From NCBI RefSeq assembly GCF_011369485.1, contig NZ_VXCA01000026.1, positions 23,245 to 87,244 of the forward strand: a stretch of DNA of 64,000 bases. Direction: 5' to 3'. Both the position numbers and the translations under genes were made by a program. Shown piece by piece: positions 1 to 11,199 of this stretch; within the stretch, counting starts at the first letter, position 1; each line of letters begins with the position of its first letter. The notes beneath the pieces were generated by a model, which searched no databases, was not told the origin of the DNA, and was given only the letters and a program-made list of their open reading frames with translations. The DNA is from Pseudomonas atagonensis. Its GTDB lineage: Bacteria; Pseudomonadota; Gammaproteobacteria; Pseudomonadales; Pseudomonadaceae.

Positions 1-339
1 CAGCGCGGTCAGGCCGGATGACACATGCATCTCGCCATAGTTGAGCAAGTAGTACGGCAGGCTGAAATACGACAGCGTGACAAACACAAAAAACCAGCGA
101 CTCTGGCGTGGGAACAGCAGGGGTTCCTTGCGTAACACGGCGAAGCTCAGAAACAGCGGAAAAGCGATCAGAAAACGCAGCCCGGCAGCGGTCAGCGGCG
201 GCACGCTTTCGACGGCAATCTTGATCCCCAGCCACGTGGTGCCCCAACTCAGGCAGACAATGAGAAACAGCAGGCTGGTGATCAGGCCGGCGAGCCAGGG
301 TTTGCTGATGCTGAGCGGTGTACTGAGAGCGGTCGACAT
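1..339 (-). CDS. DMT/EamA-family permease, N-terminal part (runs off the left edge)
   Basis: Reading the minus strand from the ATG at 339 gives an open frame of 113 codons to the window edge. It begins MSTALSTPLSISK, then a first membrane segment (LAGLITSLLFLIVCLSWG) followed by TTWLGIKIAVESVPPLTAAG. The pattern 'SWGTTWLGIK...PPLTAAGLRF' is typical of the first EamA repeat of drug/metabolite transporters. The rest of the protein is outside the window. It is divergent from a MocR-type regulator 51 bases away, and such regulators often control the neighbouring transporter. The substrate cannot be told. Confidence 0.8.
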   Translation of the reverse strand, partial: MSTALSTPLSISKPWLAGLITSLLFLIVCLSWGTTWLGIKIAVESVPPLTAAGLRFLIAFPLFLSFAVLRKEPLLFPRQSRWFFVFVTLSYFSLPYYLLNYGEMHVSSGLTAL

Positions 340-390
340 GCGGTGTGCTCCAAACGGCGGAATTGACCTCGTCGTGGAAAAGGTCTATCC

Positions 391-1839
391 ATGATTGAAC
401 CTGTTTTCAGCACGCTATTCGGGGTAGCAATGACTGTCAAACCAAGTATTGCCATGGTGTCAATCCTTCGCGACGGCCTGGCCAGTGGCGTGGGCGTGAA
501 GTACAAACGCTTGGCGGACGCGGTCGAAAAAGCGATCAATGCCGGTGTGATCGAGTCCGGTTGCAAGCTGCCGCCGCATCGTTTGTTGGCCGACAGTCTC
601 GGCGTGACCATCGGCACCATCAGTCGGGCCTACGGCGAGCTGGAGCGCGTGGGAATGGTCGTCGCCCGTGTAGGCGATGGCACTTATGTGCGTCAGCGCG
701 GTATGGAGCGGCCGCGGGACAAAGGCTTTCGCAATGTCAGCGATGAACCACCCTCTTGCTTTGACATGAGCCGGAATCAGCCGATTCCCGGGCAGGCAAC
801 CGAGTTCATGCGCCAAAGCCTGCAGGACCTGGCCAGTGATTCTCACGTATTGCAGCAGTTGGCGGGCTACACCCGCGAGGGCGGGCTGGCGCGGCATCGG
901 GTGGCGGGCGCGGTGTGGTTGCGCCATGAAAATTTCGTGCCGCACGCCGATCAGGTGCTATGCGTCAACGGCGGTCAGCATGGCTTGTTGTGCGCAATGA
1001 TGGGATTGCTCAAGGCCGGCGACACAGTGGTGACCGAGCATTTGTCCTACCCGGGATTGATCGGCGTCGCACGTCAGCTCGGGATAAAACTTATCGGCGC
1101 TGCGATGGACGACGAAGGCCTGTTGCCGTCGGCTCTCGAGGACATCTGCCGTCAGCATCGGGTATCTGCGCTGTATTGCACGCCGACCATTCAGAATCCG
1201 ACAGCGGCGGTGATGTCGCTTCAACGGCGTGAAGCGATTGCTCATATTGGCCGCCAGCACAATCTGTTGATCTTCGAAGACGAAGCCCATGCCGTGCTGG
1301 ATCGGCAGCGCCCGTTGCCGCTGAGTTACTTTGCGCCTGAGCGTTCGGTGTTGATCGGCAGCCTGAGCAAGGCCGTATCAGCGGGATTGCGCGTGGGTTA
1401 TCTGCATGCGCCGCAGACGTTGATCGGGCGCATCGGTTCGGCGATTCGCGGGACGTGCTGGATGGCCAATCCGTTGTCGATGGAGGTGGCGAGTCTGTGG
1501 ATCGAAAACGGCATGGCCGGGCGTTTGCTCGACGAGCAGATCAGCGAGATTGGTCGACGCAAGGCGTTGGTGGCCGGCGCTTTGCAAGGCTTGAATTACA
1601 AGACGCACACCTACAGTCCGCATTTCTGGGTGGAAGTGCCGGCGGCGTGGCGGGCGTCGCAGATTGCTGCCGAGCTCAAGGAAAATAACTATCTGGTCGC
1701 CACCGCTGAGGCGTTTGCGGTGGGGCATACGGCGGTGCCACAGTTTGTTCGGGTGAGTGTGTGTAATTCGGTGGGGGATGATCAATTATTGCTGAGGGGC
1801 TTTGAAGCTTTAAACCGGGCACTGACCGAGACCGTGTAA
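391..1839 (+). CDS. MocR-type transcriptional regulator: GntR winged helix plus aminotransferase-like domain
   Basis: 482 residues. The N-terminal part (about 30-100) is a GntR winged helix-turn-helix (LPPHRLLADSLGVTIGTISRAYGELERVGMV). The remainder (about 130-475) is a fold-type I aminotransferase domain with the pyridoxal-phosphate lysine in SLSKAVSAGLRVGY, Lys327. MocR/PdxR proteins use PLP or PLP adducts as effectors and usually regulate an adjacent divergent gene. Here that is the EamA permease on the other strand, so the intergenic stretch 340-390 probably holds a shared operator. The ATG at 391 is chosen because GGAAAAGG lies 7 bases upstream. The ATG at 430 is a weaker alternative. 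The effector and the regulated metabolite are not evident. Confidence 0.88.
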   Translation: MIEPVFSTLFGVAMTVKPSIAMVSILRDGLASGVGVKYKRLADAVEKAINAGVIESGCKLPPHRLLADSLGVTIGTISRAYGELERVGMVVARVGDGTYVRQRGMERPRDKGFRNVSDEPPSCFDMSRNQPIPGQATEFMRQSLQDLASDSHVLQQLAGYTREGGLARHRVAGAVWLRHENFVPHADQVLCVNGGQHGLLCAMMGLLKAGDTVVTEHLSYPGLIGVARQLGIKLIGAAMDDEGLLPSALEDICRQHRVSALYCTPTIQNPTAAVMSLQRREAIAHIGRQHNLLIFEDEAHAVLDRQRPLPLSYFAPERSVLIGSLSKAVSAGLRVGYLHAPQTLIGRIGSAIRGTCWMANPLSMEVASLWIENGMAGRLLDEQISEIGRRKALVAGALQGLNYKTHTYSPHFWVEVPAAWRASQIAAELKENNYLVATAEAFAVGHTAVPQFVRVSVCNSVGDDQLLLRGFEALNRALTETV

Positions 1840-1907
1840 CTGTTCTTCGCGGGCAATCCACGCTCCCGTATTTGATCGCATTCCAACGGGATAGACTCGA
1901 TCAAGCT

Positions 1908-1936
1908 GTGGGAGCGGGCTTGCTCGCGAAGGCGCC
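1908..1936. repeat. REP-type palindromic repeat (single copy)
   Basis: GTGGGAGCGGGCTTGCTCGC followed by GAAGGCGCC, lying in the convergent gap between the MocR regulator and ppsR. The same core recurs as inverted pairs near 30035, 56924 and 60148. Confidence 0.75.
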
Positions 1937-1954
1937 AGATCAGCCGCCACCATC

Positions 1955-2773
1955 CTATTTGAATCGCCGCTCCACGCCTTTCTCCACGAGGATCTTCGCG
2001 GAAATCTCTTCCACCGAAAAATGCGTGGAGTTGATGTTCGGAATGTTCTCGCGGCGGAACAGATTCTCCACTTCGCGCACTTCGAATTCGCACTGGGCGT
2101 AGCTCGAATAGCGGCTGTTGGGCTTGCGCTCGTTGCGGATCGCGGTGAGACGATCCGGGTCGATGGTCAGGCCGAACAACTTGTGCTGATGCGCGCGCAG
2201 GGCGGCCGGCAGTTGCAGGCGCTCCATGTCGTCTTCGGTCAGCGGATAGTTGGCCGCGCGAATGCCGAATTGCATCGCCATGTACAGGCACGTCGGGGTC
2301 TTGCCGCAGCGTGACACGCCCACCAGGATGAGATCGGCCTTGTCGTAGTAATGCGTGCGCGCACCGTCGTCGTTGTCGAGGGCGAAGTTCACCGCCTCGA
2401 TGCGCTCCATGTAATTGGAGTTGTGCCCGATCGAATGGGATTTGCCGACGGTGTAGGAAGAATGCTCGGTCAGTTCCTGCTCGAGCGGGGCGAGGAAGGT
2501 CGAGAAGATGTCGATCATGAAACCATTGGACGTTGCGAGAATCTCACGAATGTCCTGATTGACGATGGTGTCGAAGATGATCGGACGAAAGCCGTCGGTT
2601 TCAGCGGCTTTGTTGATTTGTTGTACCATGGCCCGCGCTTTTTCAACGCTGTCGATGTACGGTCGCGTGAATTTGCTGAAGGTAATGTTTTCGAACTGCG
2701 CCAGAAGGCTTTGACCCAGGGTTTCGGCGGTGATGCCGGTGCCATCGGAGATAAAGAAAGCAGATCGTTTCAT
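1955..2773 (-). CDS. ppsR: Phosphoenolpyruvate synthase regulatory protein (bifunctional kinase/pyrophosphorylase)
   Basis: 272 residues from the ATG at 2773. This start gives the family-typical opening MKRSAFFISDGTGITAE; the frame runs 22 codons further upstream but without family character. A P-loop-like motif GVSRCGKT lies at residues 152-159. PSRP (DUF299) proteins inactivate PEP synthase by ADP-dependent phosphorylation of a threonine and reactivate it by phosphate-dependent removal of that phosphate. The divergent neighbour is ppsA, its expected substrate, with 174 bases between the two starts. The length matches the family. Confidence 0.95.
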   Translation of the reverse strand: MKRSAFFISDGTGITAETLGQSLLAQFENITFSKFTRPYIDSVEKARAMVQQINKAAETDGFRPIIFDTIVNQDIREILATSNGFMIDIFSTFLAPLEQELTEHSSYTVGKSHSIGHNSNYMERIEAVNFALDNDDGARTHYYDKADLILVGVSRCGKTPTCLYMAMQFGIRAANYPLTEDDMERLQLPAALRAHQHKLFGLTIDPDRLTAIRNERKPNSRYSSYAQCEFEVREVENLFRRENIPNINSTHFSVEEISAKILVEKGVERRFK

Positions 2774-2947
2774 TTGCACCTTGGGCCTTAAGCTAATGAG
2801 TATTTCTGGATATGATAGGCGCGATTTGCCGGCCGCCAATGGCCAGCATTCTCACTTATTTTCCAGGTCCAGGCCATACAACCGGCCAAGGCTCCCCCGG
2901 GCCGCCGGTTTCTGAGCTTTTCCAACACAGTTAGTGGAGAGATCACC

Positions 2948-5323
<2,376 letters not shown>

Positions 5324-5376
5324 GCCGTGAATGAAGCCTCGGCCTGTTATCCGGGTCGGGGCTTTGAGATTGAAGT

Positions 5377-5409
5377 AGGGCGGGCTCCTGTAGATGCCGC
5401 CCTTTTTTG
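5377..5409 (+). terminator. Rho-independent terminator after ppsA
   Basis: AGGGCGG pairs with CCGCCCT across a 13-base loop and is followed by a run of T. A second weaker hairpin (AGCCTCGGCC / GGTCGGGGCT) lies just before it at about 5336-5363. Confidence 0.8.
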
Positions 5410-5421
5410 TGCAAGAGCATT

Positions 5422-6411
5422 ATGCAAAGCAGCAGCAACCTATTTCCTGTCGCCCTGATCAGCGCCGAACGGCGCGGCGATCTGAGCGAAGACGTTTATC
5501 GTTTGAAACCCGGCAACAGCCCTGACTGGTCTGTGGAAATCGCCGTCACCCGACTGGGGCTGGCAGATGAGCCGGCGGCCCGTGGCGTGCCGGTGATTTT
5601 GCTGCACGGCAGTTTTTCCAATCGGCGCTTCTGGTTTTCACCCAAAGGTCTGGGGCTTGGCGCCTACCTGACGCGATTGGGTTTCGACGTGTGGATTCCG
5701 GAGATGCGCGGCCACGGCTTGTCGCAACGCAACGAGGAATACCGGCGCAATCGCGTTGCCGACTACGCTCGCTACGATTTGCCGGCGATTGCCGCATTCG
5801 TGCGTGAGCAGAGCGGGCAGGTGCCGCACTGGATTGGCCATTCGCTGGGCGGCATCACGTTGGCCGCCGCGTTGGGTGGCGAATACCTGGGCGAGCCGGC
5901 AGTGGCCTCGGCAGCGTTTTTCGGCACACAAGTCAGCCGTACTTACTGGCCGCTGAAAATCCCGCCGGTGGAGTGGAGCGGGCGCTTCATTCTCAAGCGT
6001 TTTGCGCAGTTGTCCGGTTCACGTCTCAAGCGCGGCCCTGAAGACGAGCCGATCGGTCTGGCCATCGAAAGCATGCGCTGGTACGGCCTGTTCGGCCGAT
6101 TTGGCGACAAGGACAAGGATTGGTGGGCCGGTCTTGCCGAGGTGCAGGTGCCGGTACTGGCGGTGAGCGCGGCGGGGGATCATCAGGATCCGGCCTGGGC
6201 CTGTCGCAAACTGTTCGAGCAGATCGGTTCCGAACACAAGCAGTTCATCAATCTGGGGCGCGAACACGGTTTTGCCGATAATTTCGGTCATGTCGAAATG
6301 TTGGTGAGCAAAGCGGCGCAGACTGAAGTGTGGCCGCTGGTGGCGCGTTGGCTGAACGATCAGCAGACGCCGTTACTGGGCGAGAAGCCAGATCTGGCTG
6401 CGGCAGTCTAA
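5422..6411 (+). CDS. Alpha/beta-fold hydrolase
   Basis: 329 residues from the ATG at 5422; a TTG at 5407 in the same frame is less likely. Visible alpha/beta hydrolase features are the oxyanion HG motif (VILLHGSFSNRRFW), the nucleophile elbow GHSLGG with Ser141, and a late His in GHVEMLVSK. The conserved MRGHGLSQ and VAVSAAGDHQDPAW segments also fit. It lacks a signal peptide and is probably cytoplasmic. It sits downstream of ppsA but behind a terminator, so it is likely transcribed alone. The substrate (ester, lactone or lipid) cannot be read from sequence. Confidence 0.85.
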   Translation: MQSSSNLFPVALISAERRGDLSEDVYRLKPGNSPDWSVEIAVTRLGLADEPAARGVPVILLHGSFSNRRFWFSPKGLGLGAYLTRLGFDVWIPEMRGHGLSQRNEEYRRNRVADYARYDLPAIAAFVREQSGQVPHWIGHSLGGITLAAALGGEYLGEPAVASAAFFGTQVSRTYWPLKIPPVEWSGRFILKRFAQLSGSRLKRGPEDEPIGLAIESMRWYGLFGRFGDKDKDWWAGLAEVQVPVLAVSAAGDHQDPAWACRKLFEQIGSEHKQFINLGREHGFADNFGHVEMLVSKAAQTEVWPLVARWLNDQQTPLLGEKPDLAAAV

Positions 6412-6637
6412 GCCGCAGGCGCTGAAGAGGGCATTTCGTTCGGGTCGTCTTGCGGCTAAGATATGACGCATTGTGCGGTTCTGGTCATATTTGGTGGCTG
6501 TTTAGCTATTACGTTTCAGGGTTTGTTCAGGTTCGTTCAGCGACCATGGGATGGACTAAGGTAAACAGCGACTGCCGGAACTCGTCTCTTCAGAGTGCGT
6601 CATCCTTGATCGTCTTCCTTTTTACAGGAGTTTTTCG

Positions 6638-7129
6638 ATGAACCATTACCTTACGCCTGACCTGTGCGACGCTTATCCGGAGCTGGTGCAGGTGCTGGAA
6701 CCGATGTTCAGCAATTTCGGCGGCCGTGATTCGTTTGGCGGCGAAATCGTGACCATCAAGTGCTTCGAAGACAACTCGCTGGTCAAGGAACAAGCGGAAC
6801 TCAAGGGCAACGGCAAGGTGCTGGTTGTCGATGGTGGCGGTTCCCTGCGCCGTGCGTTGCTGGGCGACATGATCGCCGAAAAAGCCGCTAAAAACGGTTG
6901 GGAAGGGCTGGTGATCTACGGTTGCATCCGCGACGTGGACGTTATTGCCCAGACTGATCTGGGCGTGCAGGCATTGGCCAGCCACCCGATGAAGACTGAA
7001 AAGCGTGGCATCGGTGATCTCAACGTCCCTGTGACGTTCGCCGGCGTGACGTTCCACCCGGGCCACTACCTTTATGCGGACAACAACGGCGTGATCGTTT
7101 CGCCGAGCCCGCTGAAGATGCCTGAATAA
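6638..7129 (+). CDS. rraA: RraA-family protein (ribonuclease E activity regulator / HMG-aldolase fold)
   Basis: 163 residues, the usual RraA length. It starts MNHYLTPDLCDAYPE with AGGAG at about 6623-6628. The family core GKVLVVDGGGSLRRALLGDMIAEKAAKNGWEG is present, followed by GCIRDVD with the Arg-Asp pair that in aldolase-type relatives binds the metal and substrate. In E. coli RraA binds RNase E and lowers mRNA decay. In pseudomonads the same fold can show 4-hydroxy-4-methyl-2-oxoglutarate aldolase activity, so the cellular role remains open between the two. It lies just upstream of cmaX, which is the order found near oprF in other Pseudomonas. Confidence 0.9.
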   Translation: MNHYLTPDLCDAYPELVQVLEPMFSNFGGRDSFGGEIVTIKCFEDNSLVKEQAELKGNGKVLVVDGGGSLRRALLGDMIAEKAAKNGWEGLVIYGCIRDVDVIAQTDLGVQALASHPMKTEKRGIGDLNVPVTFAGVTFHPGHYLYADNNGVIVSPSPLKMPE

Positions 7130-7151
7130 GATTTTCGACAAAGGGATGCGG

Positions 7152-8147
7152 ATGTTCGAGGAAGAAAACGCGCAATGGGGGCTGGTGCATGCCCTGGTGC
7201 TGGACGGTAAAGGCGGTGCGCGTTCGATAGCCCGGACTGAACTCGACGAATTGCAGCTACAGGCCCATGAAAGCCTGTGGCTGCATTGGGATCGCAGTCA
7301 TCCGCAAACCCAGACCTGGCTGCGCAAATCCAGTGGTCTCAACGAATTCACCTGCGACCTGCTGCTGGAAGAAAACACCCGACCGCGCCTGTTGCCGCTG
7401 CCCGATTCCGAGCTGCTGCTGTTCCTGCGTGGGGTCAATCTCAATCCGGGTGCCGAACCTGAAGACATGGTCTCGGTGCGGATTTTCGCTTCCGCCCAGC
7501 GGGTGATTTCTCTCCGTCTGCGTCCGTTGCGCGCCACCGATGAGTTGTTGGCTGAATTGGCGGAGGGTCAAGGCCCGAAAACCTCGTCTGAACTCATCCT
7601 TTATCTGGCGCAGTTCCTCACCAACAAGGTGCAGGATCTGGTCACTTGCCTCTCGGAAATCGCCGACGAGGAAGAAGAAAAGATGGATGCCGACGAACGG
7701 TATACCCCGGAGCACGGATCGATTTTGCACATCCGGCGCAGGGCGGCCGGACTGAAGCGTTTTCTGGCTCCGCAGCGAGATATCTTCGGTCAGCTGACAC
7801 GGATCAAAATGCCGTGGTTCGTCGACGACGATGCTGATTACTGGAACGAATTGAACAACAGCCTGACGCGCTATCTTGAAGAACTCGAATTGACCCGAGA
7901 GCGCGTGGGGCTTGTCCTGGAGGCTGAAGACCGGCGTTTGAGCGTGCGCATGAATCGCACGATGTACCGCTTCGGGATCATCACCGGGATTTTTCTGCCG
8001 ATGAGTTTTCTCACCGGCCTGCTCGGCATCAACGTCGGTGGCATTCCGCTGTCCGGGAGTCCTTATGGCTTCCTCGTGGCGTGCCTGCTGATGGTGTCGG
8101 TGGCCCTCGGACAATGGTGGTTGTTCCGCCGTTTGCGCTGGGTCTGA
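7152..8147 (+). CDS. cmaX: CorA/ZntB-like metal transporter CmaX
   Basis: 331 residues from the ATG at 7152, preferred over 7146 because AAAGGG at 7140-7145 would abut the earlier ATG. A long cytoplasmic N-terminal domain rich in charged helices (DEEEEKMDADERY) is followed by two C-terminal membrane helices. The pore signature reads GLLGINVGG, a GIN instead of the CorA GMN, as in ZntB-type members. It probably moves divalent cations, possibly zinc, across the inner membrane. Its position before crfX-cmpX-sigX-oprF matches the P. aeruginosa cmaX-crfX-cmpX-sigX-oprF cluster tied to SigX and envelope stress. Confidence 0.88.
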   Translation: MFEEENAQWGLVHALVLDGKGGARSIARTELDELQLQAHESLWLHWDRSHPQTQTWLRKSSGLNEFTCDLLLEENTRPRLLPLPDSELLLFLRGVNLNPGAEPEDMVSVRIFASAQRVISLRLRPLRATDELLAELAEGQGPKTSSELILYLAQFLTNKVQDLVTCLSEIADEEEEKMDADERYTPEHGSILHIRRRAAGLKRFLAPQRDIFGQLTRIKMPWFVDDDADYWNELNNSLTRYLEELELTRERVGLVLEAEDRRLSVRMNRTMYRFGIITGIFLPMSFLTGLLGINVGGIPLSGSPYGFLVACLLMVSVALGQWWLFRRLRWV

Positions 8148-8210
8148 CCATGCCGTATGTGACCCGACCAAATTGGCCCGCGTCTTTCACAGACATCACG
8201 AGAGGTGCGT

Positions 8211-8459
8211 ATGCACGATCCGTTTGAACAGTCTTTGCGCGACATGCTCAACGCTTCGCCGTCCAGCCGCGACGACGATGCCTGTCTGGGCCGCGTACTC
8301 AAAACCGCCAACCGCCAGGTCGGCGCCGGCGATCTGTTCAGCCTGCTGGGCCGCTGGTTGCCCGCGCTGATGATCGCCCTGAATAATGGATCGGCGCATG
8401 TCTCGCCGGTATCCCGTCTTCGTAAACCTACCGCTCGCACTGCTGATAAGGCTGATTGA
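8211..8459 (+). CDS. crfX: CrfX small protein
   Basis: 82 residues from the ATG at 8211, with AGAGG at 8201-8205. The protein (MHDPFEQSLRDMLNASPSSRDD...) is short, has one hydrophobic stretch (LFSLLGRWLPALMIALNN) and a basic tail. I recognise it by position and sequence as CrfX, the first gene of the crfX-cmpX-sigX unit. Its biochemical function is unknown. The next gene starts 2 bases after the stop, so translation of cmpX is probably coupled to it. Confidence 0.8.
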   Translation: MHDPFEQSLRDMLNASPSSRDDDACLGRVLKTANRQVGAGDLFSLLGRWLPALMIALNNGSAHVSPVSRLRKPTARTADKAD

Positions 8460-8461
8460 AT

Positions 8462-9286
8462 ATGGAACTTGATCTCTGGACTCAGAGCCTCGTCACTGCA
8501 ATGACTGCGTTGTGGACCAAAGTCGCGAATTTCATTCCGAACCTGTTCGGCGCACTGGTCGTGCTGCTGTTGGGTTTCGTCGTGGCCAAGTTGCTCGATA
8601 CCTTGCTGTCCAAACTGCTGGCCAAACTGGGTCTCGATCGCCTGATGGGCGGTACCGGGCTGACCAAATTAATGTCGCGTGCGGGGCTGCAGGTGCCGAT
8701 CTCGACACTGATCGGCAAGATCGTCTACTGGTTCGTTCTGCTTATTTTTCTGGTTTCTGCAGCAGAATCCCTTGGCCTTGAGCGAGTTTCAGCTACGCTC
8801 GATATGCTGGCGTTGTATTTGCCGAAAGTCTTCGGCGCCGCGCTGGTCTTGCTAGTGGGGGTTTTGCTCGCGCAACTGGCCAATGGGCTGGTGCGCGGGG
8901 CGGCAGAAGGCGTAGGCCTGGACTACGCTTCCGGATTGGGGCGAATTGCTCAGGGGCTGGTGATCATCATCAGCATCTCGGTCGCGATCAGTCAGCTTGA
9001 GGTCAAGACTGACCTGCTGAACCATGTGATCGTCATTGTTTTGATTACCGTTGGTCTGGCGGTTGCGCTGGCCATGGGTCTGGGAAGCCGGGAAATTGCC
9101 GGTCAGATTCTTGCGGGAATCTATGTGCGTGAGTTGTATCAGGTTGGGCAACAAGTGCGTGTTGGCGAGGTCGAAGGCCAGATCGAAGAGATCGGCACGG
9201 TTAAAACCACATTGCTGACCGATGAGGGTGAGCTAGTCTCTCTCTCCAATCGGATCCTGCTGGAACAGCATGTGAGTAGCCGCTAA
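8462..9286 (+). CDS. cmpX: CmpX, mechanosensitive-channel-like membrane protein
   Basis: 274 residues from the ATG at 8462; a TTG at 8456 is possible but overlaps crfX. There are about five hydrophobic segments (for example LFGALVVLLLGFVVAKLLDTLL and HVIVIVLITVGLAVALAMGLG) and a C-terminal small beta-rich region (VGQQVRVGEVEGQIEEIGTVKTTLLTDEGELVSLSN) that matches the MscS-type conserved domain. In P. aeruginosa CmpX loss affects membrane homeostasis and sigX expression. It lies directly between crfX and sigX. Confidence 0.9.
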   Translation: MELDLWTQSLVTAMTALWTKVANFIPNLFGALVVLLLGFVVAKLLDTLLSKLLAKLGLDRLMGGTGLTKLMSRAGLQVPISTLIGKIVYWFVLLIFLVSAAESLGLERVSATLDMLALYLPKVFGAALVLLVGVLLAQLANGLVRGAAEGVGLDYASGLGRIAQGLVIIISISVAISQLEVKTDLLNHVIVIVLITVGLAVALAMGLGSREIAGQILAGIYVRELYQVGQQVRVGEVEGQIEEIGTVKTTLLTDEGELVSLSNRILLEQHVSSR

Positions 9287-9376
9287 TCCGGCAAACCCTG
9301 CTAATGTATGCCGCCGCAAAACGCCAGCTGATGCTGGTTGCGGTGGACATTGACCTGACTGTCGGCACGACTTGTT

Positions 9377-9967
9377 TTGAATAAAGCCCATACGCTATCC
9401 ACGCGCTACGACCCCCGCGAGCTCTCTGATGAGGAGTTGGTCGCGCGCTCGCATACCGAGCTGTTTCACGTGACGCGCGCCTATGAAGAGTTGATGCGGC
9501 GTTACCAGCGAACATTATTTAACGTCTGCGCGAGATATCTTGGGAACGATCGCGATGCAGACGATGTCTGTCAGGAAGTCATGTTGAAGGTGCTGTATGG
9601 CCTGAAGAACTTCGAGGGGAAATCGAAGTTCAAAACGTGGCTCTACAGCATCACGTACAACGAATGTATTACGCAGTATCGGAAAGAACGGCGAAAGCGT
9701 CGCTTGATGGACGCATTGAGTCTTGACCCCCTCGAGGAAGCGTCCGAAGAAAAGGCGCCCAAACCCGAGGAGAAGGGCGGGCTTGATCGCTGGCTGGTGT
9801 ATGTGAACCCGATTGACCGCGAAATTCTGGTGCTACGATTTGTCGCAGAGCTGGAATTTCAAGAGATCGCAGACATCATGCACATGGGTTTGAGTGCGAC
9901 AAAAATGCGTTACAAACGTGCTCTAGATAAATTGCGTGAGAAATTTGCAGGCATTGCTGAAACTTAG
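9377..9967 (+). CDS. sigX: ECF sigma factor SigX
   Basis: 196 residues starting at a TTG (9377), the start used by known SigX proteins (MNKAHTLSTRYDPRELSDEELVARSHTELF). Sigma region 2 is YQRTLFNVCARYLGNDRDADDVCQEVMLKVL with WLYSITYNECI. Region 4 is LDRWLVYVNPIDREILVLRFVAELEFQEIADIMHMGLSATKMRYKRALDKLR. SigX drives oprF and many membrane and fatty acid genes in response to envelope stress. No anti-sigma gene is adjacent, which fits SigX; cmpX is the upstream modulator. oprF follows 107 bases downstream. Confidence 0.96.
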   Translation: MNKAHTLSTRYDPRELSDEELVARSHTELFHVTRAYEELMRRYQRTLFNVCARYLGNDRDADDVCQEVMLKVLYGLKNFEGKSKFKTWLYSITYNECITQYRKERRKRRLMDALSLDPLEEASEEKAPKPEEKGGLDRWLVYVNPIDREILVLRFVAELEFQEIADIMHMGLSATKMRYKRALDKLREKFAGIAET

Positions 9968-10074
9968 TTCGGCGCAAATATCTCTTACGTGTAGGCAAGT
10001 TCTGATAGACTTGCCGCCGAGTTGTCCCCCGGTTTGCGGGACTGCTTCACAATCACCAGATGGGGATTTAACGG

Positions 10075-11109
10075 ATGAAACTGAAAAACACCTTGGGCTT
10101 GGCCATTGGTTCTCTGATTGCCGCCACTTCGTTCGGCGCTCTGGCACAAGGCCAAGGCGCAGTTGAAATCGAAGGCTTCGCAAAGAAAGAACAATTCGAC
10201 AGCGCTCGTAACTTCAAAAACAACGGCAACCTGTTCGGTGGTTCGGTTGGTTACTTCCTGACCGACGACGTTGAACTGCGTCTGGGCTACGACGAAGTGC
10301 ACAACGTGCGTTCCGACGACGGCCGTAACATCAAGGGCGCCAACACCGCTCTGGACGCTCTGTACCACTTCAACAACCCAGGCGACATGGTTCGTCCATA
10401 CGTTTCGGCTGGTTTCTCCGATCAGAGCATCGGTCAGAACGGTTCCAGCGGTCGTGACCGCTCCACCTTCGCCAACGTTGGCGCTGGTGCAAAACTGTAC
10501 TTCACCGAAAACTTCTACGCCCGTGCCGGCGTTGAAGCTCAGTACAACATCGACCAGGGCGACACCGAGTGGGCTCCTAGCGTCGGTATCGGTGTGAACT
10601 TCGGTGGCGGCTCCAAGCCTGCTGCTGCTCCAGTTCCAGCACCAGCTGAAGTCTGCTCCGACAGCGACAACGATGGCGTTTGCGACAACGTTGACAAGTG
10701 CCCAGACACCCCAGCCAACGTAACTGTTGACGCTGACGGCTGCCCGGCAGTTGCTGAAGTTGTTCGTGTTGAGCTGGACGTCAAGTTCGACTTCGACAAG
10801 TCGGTTGTGAAGCCAAACAGCTACGGCGACATCAAGAACCTGGCTGACTTCATGAAGCAGTACCCATCGACCACCACTACTGTTGAAGGTCACACTGACT
10901 CCGTCGGTCCTGACGCTTACAACCAGAAACTGTCCGAGCGTCGTGCAAACGCCGTTAAGCAAGTTCTGACCAACCAGTACGGTGTTGAATCGTCCCGCGT
11001 TCAGTCTGTTGGCTACGGCGAATCCCGCCCGGTTGCTGACAACAAAACTGAAGCTGGCCGTGCTGTTAACCGTCGCGTAGAAGCGCAGGTTGAAGCTCAA
11101 GCTAAGTAA
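10075..11109 (+). CDS. oprF: Major outer-membrane porin OprF
   Basis: 344 residues. The signal peptide MKLKNTLGLAIGSLIAATSFGALA is probably cut before QGQGAVE. An eight-strand OmpA-type barrel (about 25-185) is followed by a Pro/Ala hinge, a short cysteine- and Asp-rich segment (CSDSDNDGVCDNVDKCPDTP) and a C-terminal OmpA domain that binds peptidoglycan (VTVEGHTDSVGPDAYNQKLSERRA). It gives non-specific diffusion and anchors the outer membrane. The codons are strongly biased, as expected of an abundant protein. GGGGAT precedes the ATG at about 10060-10065. Transcription is likely from a SigX promoter plus others. A strong terminator follows. Confidence 0.97.
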   Translation: MKLKNTLGLAIGSLIAATSFGALAQGQGAVEIEGFAKKEQFDSARNFKNNGNLFGGSVGYFLTDDVELRLGYDEVHNVRSDDGRNIKGANTALDALYHFNNPGDMVRPYVSAGFSDQSIGQNGSSGRDRSTFANVGAGAKLYFTENFYARAGVEAQYNIDQGDTEWAPSVGIGVNFGGGSKPAAAPVPAPAEVCSDSDNDGVCDNVDKCPDTPANVTVDADGCPAVAEVVRVELDVKFDFDKSVVKPNSYGDIKNLADFMKQYPSTTTTVEGHTDSVGPDAYNQKLSERRANAVKQVLTNQYGVESSRVQSVGYGESRPVADNKTEAGRAVNRRVEAQVEAQAK

Positions 11110-11125
11110 TTAGCTGCCGCTACGA

Positions 11126-11155
11126 GAAAAGCCCGGCTCAGGCCGGGCTTTTCTT
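11126..11155 (+). terminator. Terminator after oprF
   Basis: GAAAAGCCCGGC pairs with GCCGGGCTTTTC around a short loop and ends in T-rich sequence. It can also stop transcription arriving from cobA on the other strand because the stem base is A-rich there. Confidence 0.9.
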
Positions 11156-11199
11156 TGTCTGCGATTTGAGTTTCCAGCATTGAAAAGGTCAGGTGAATC

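Noticed and set aside
9985..11100. 371-codon antisense frame opposite oprF
   Set aside because: It mirrors the strongly biased oprF codons and gives a low-complexity Val/Asn/Ala product.
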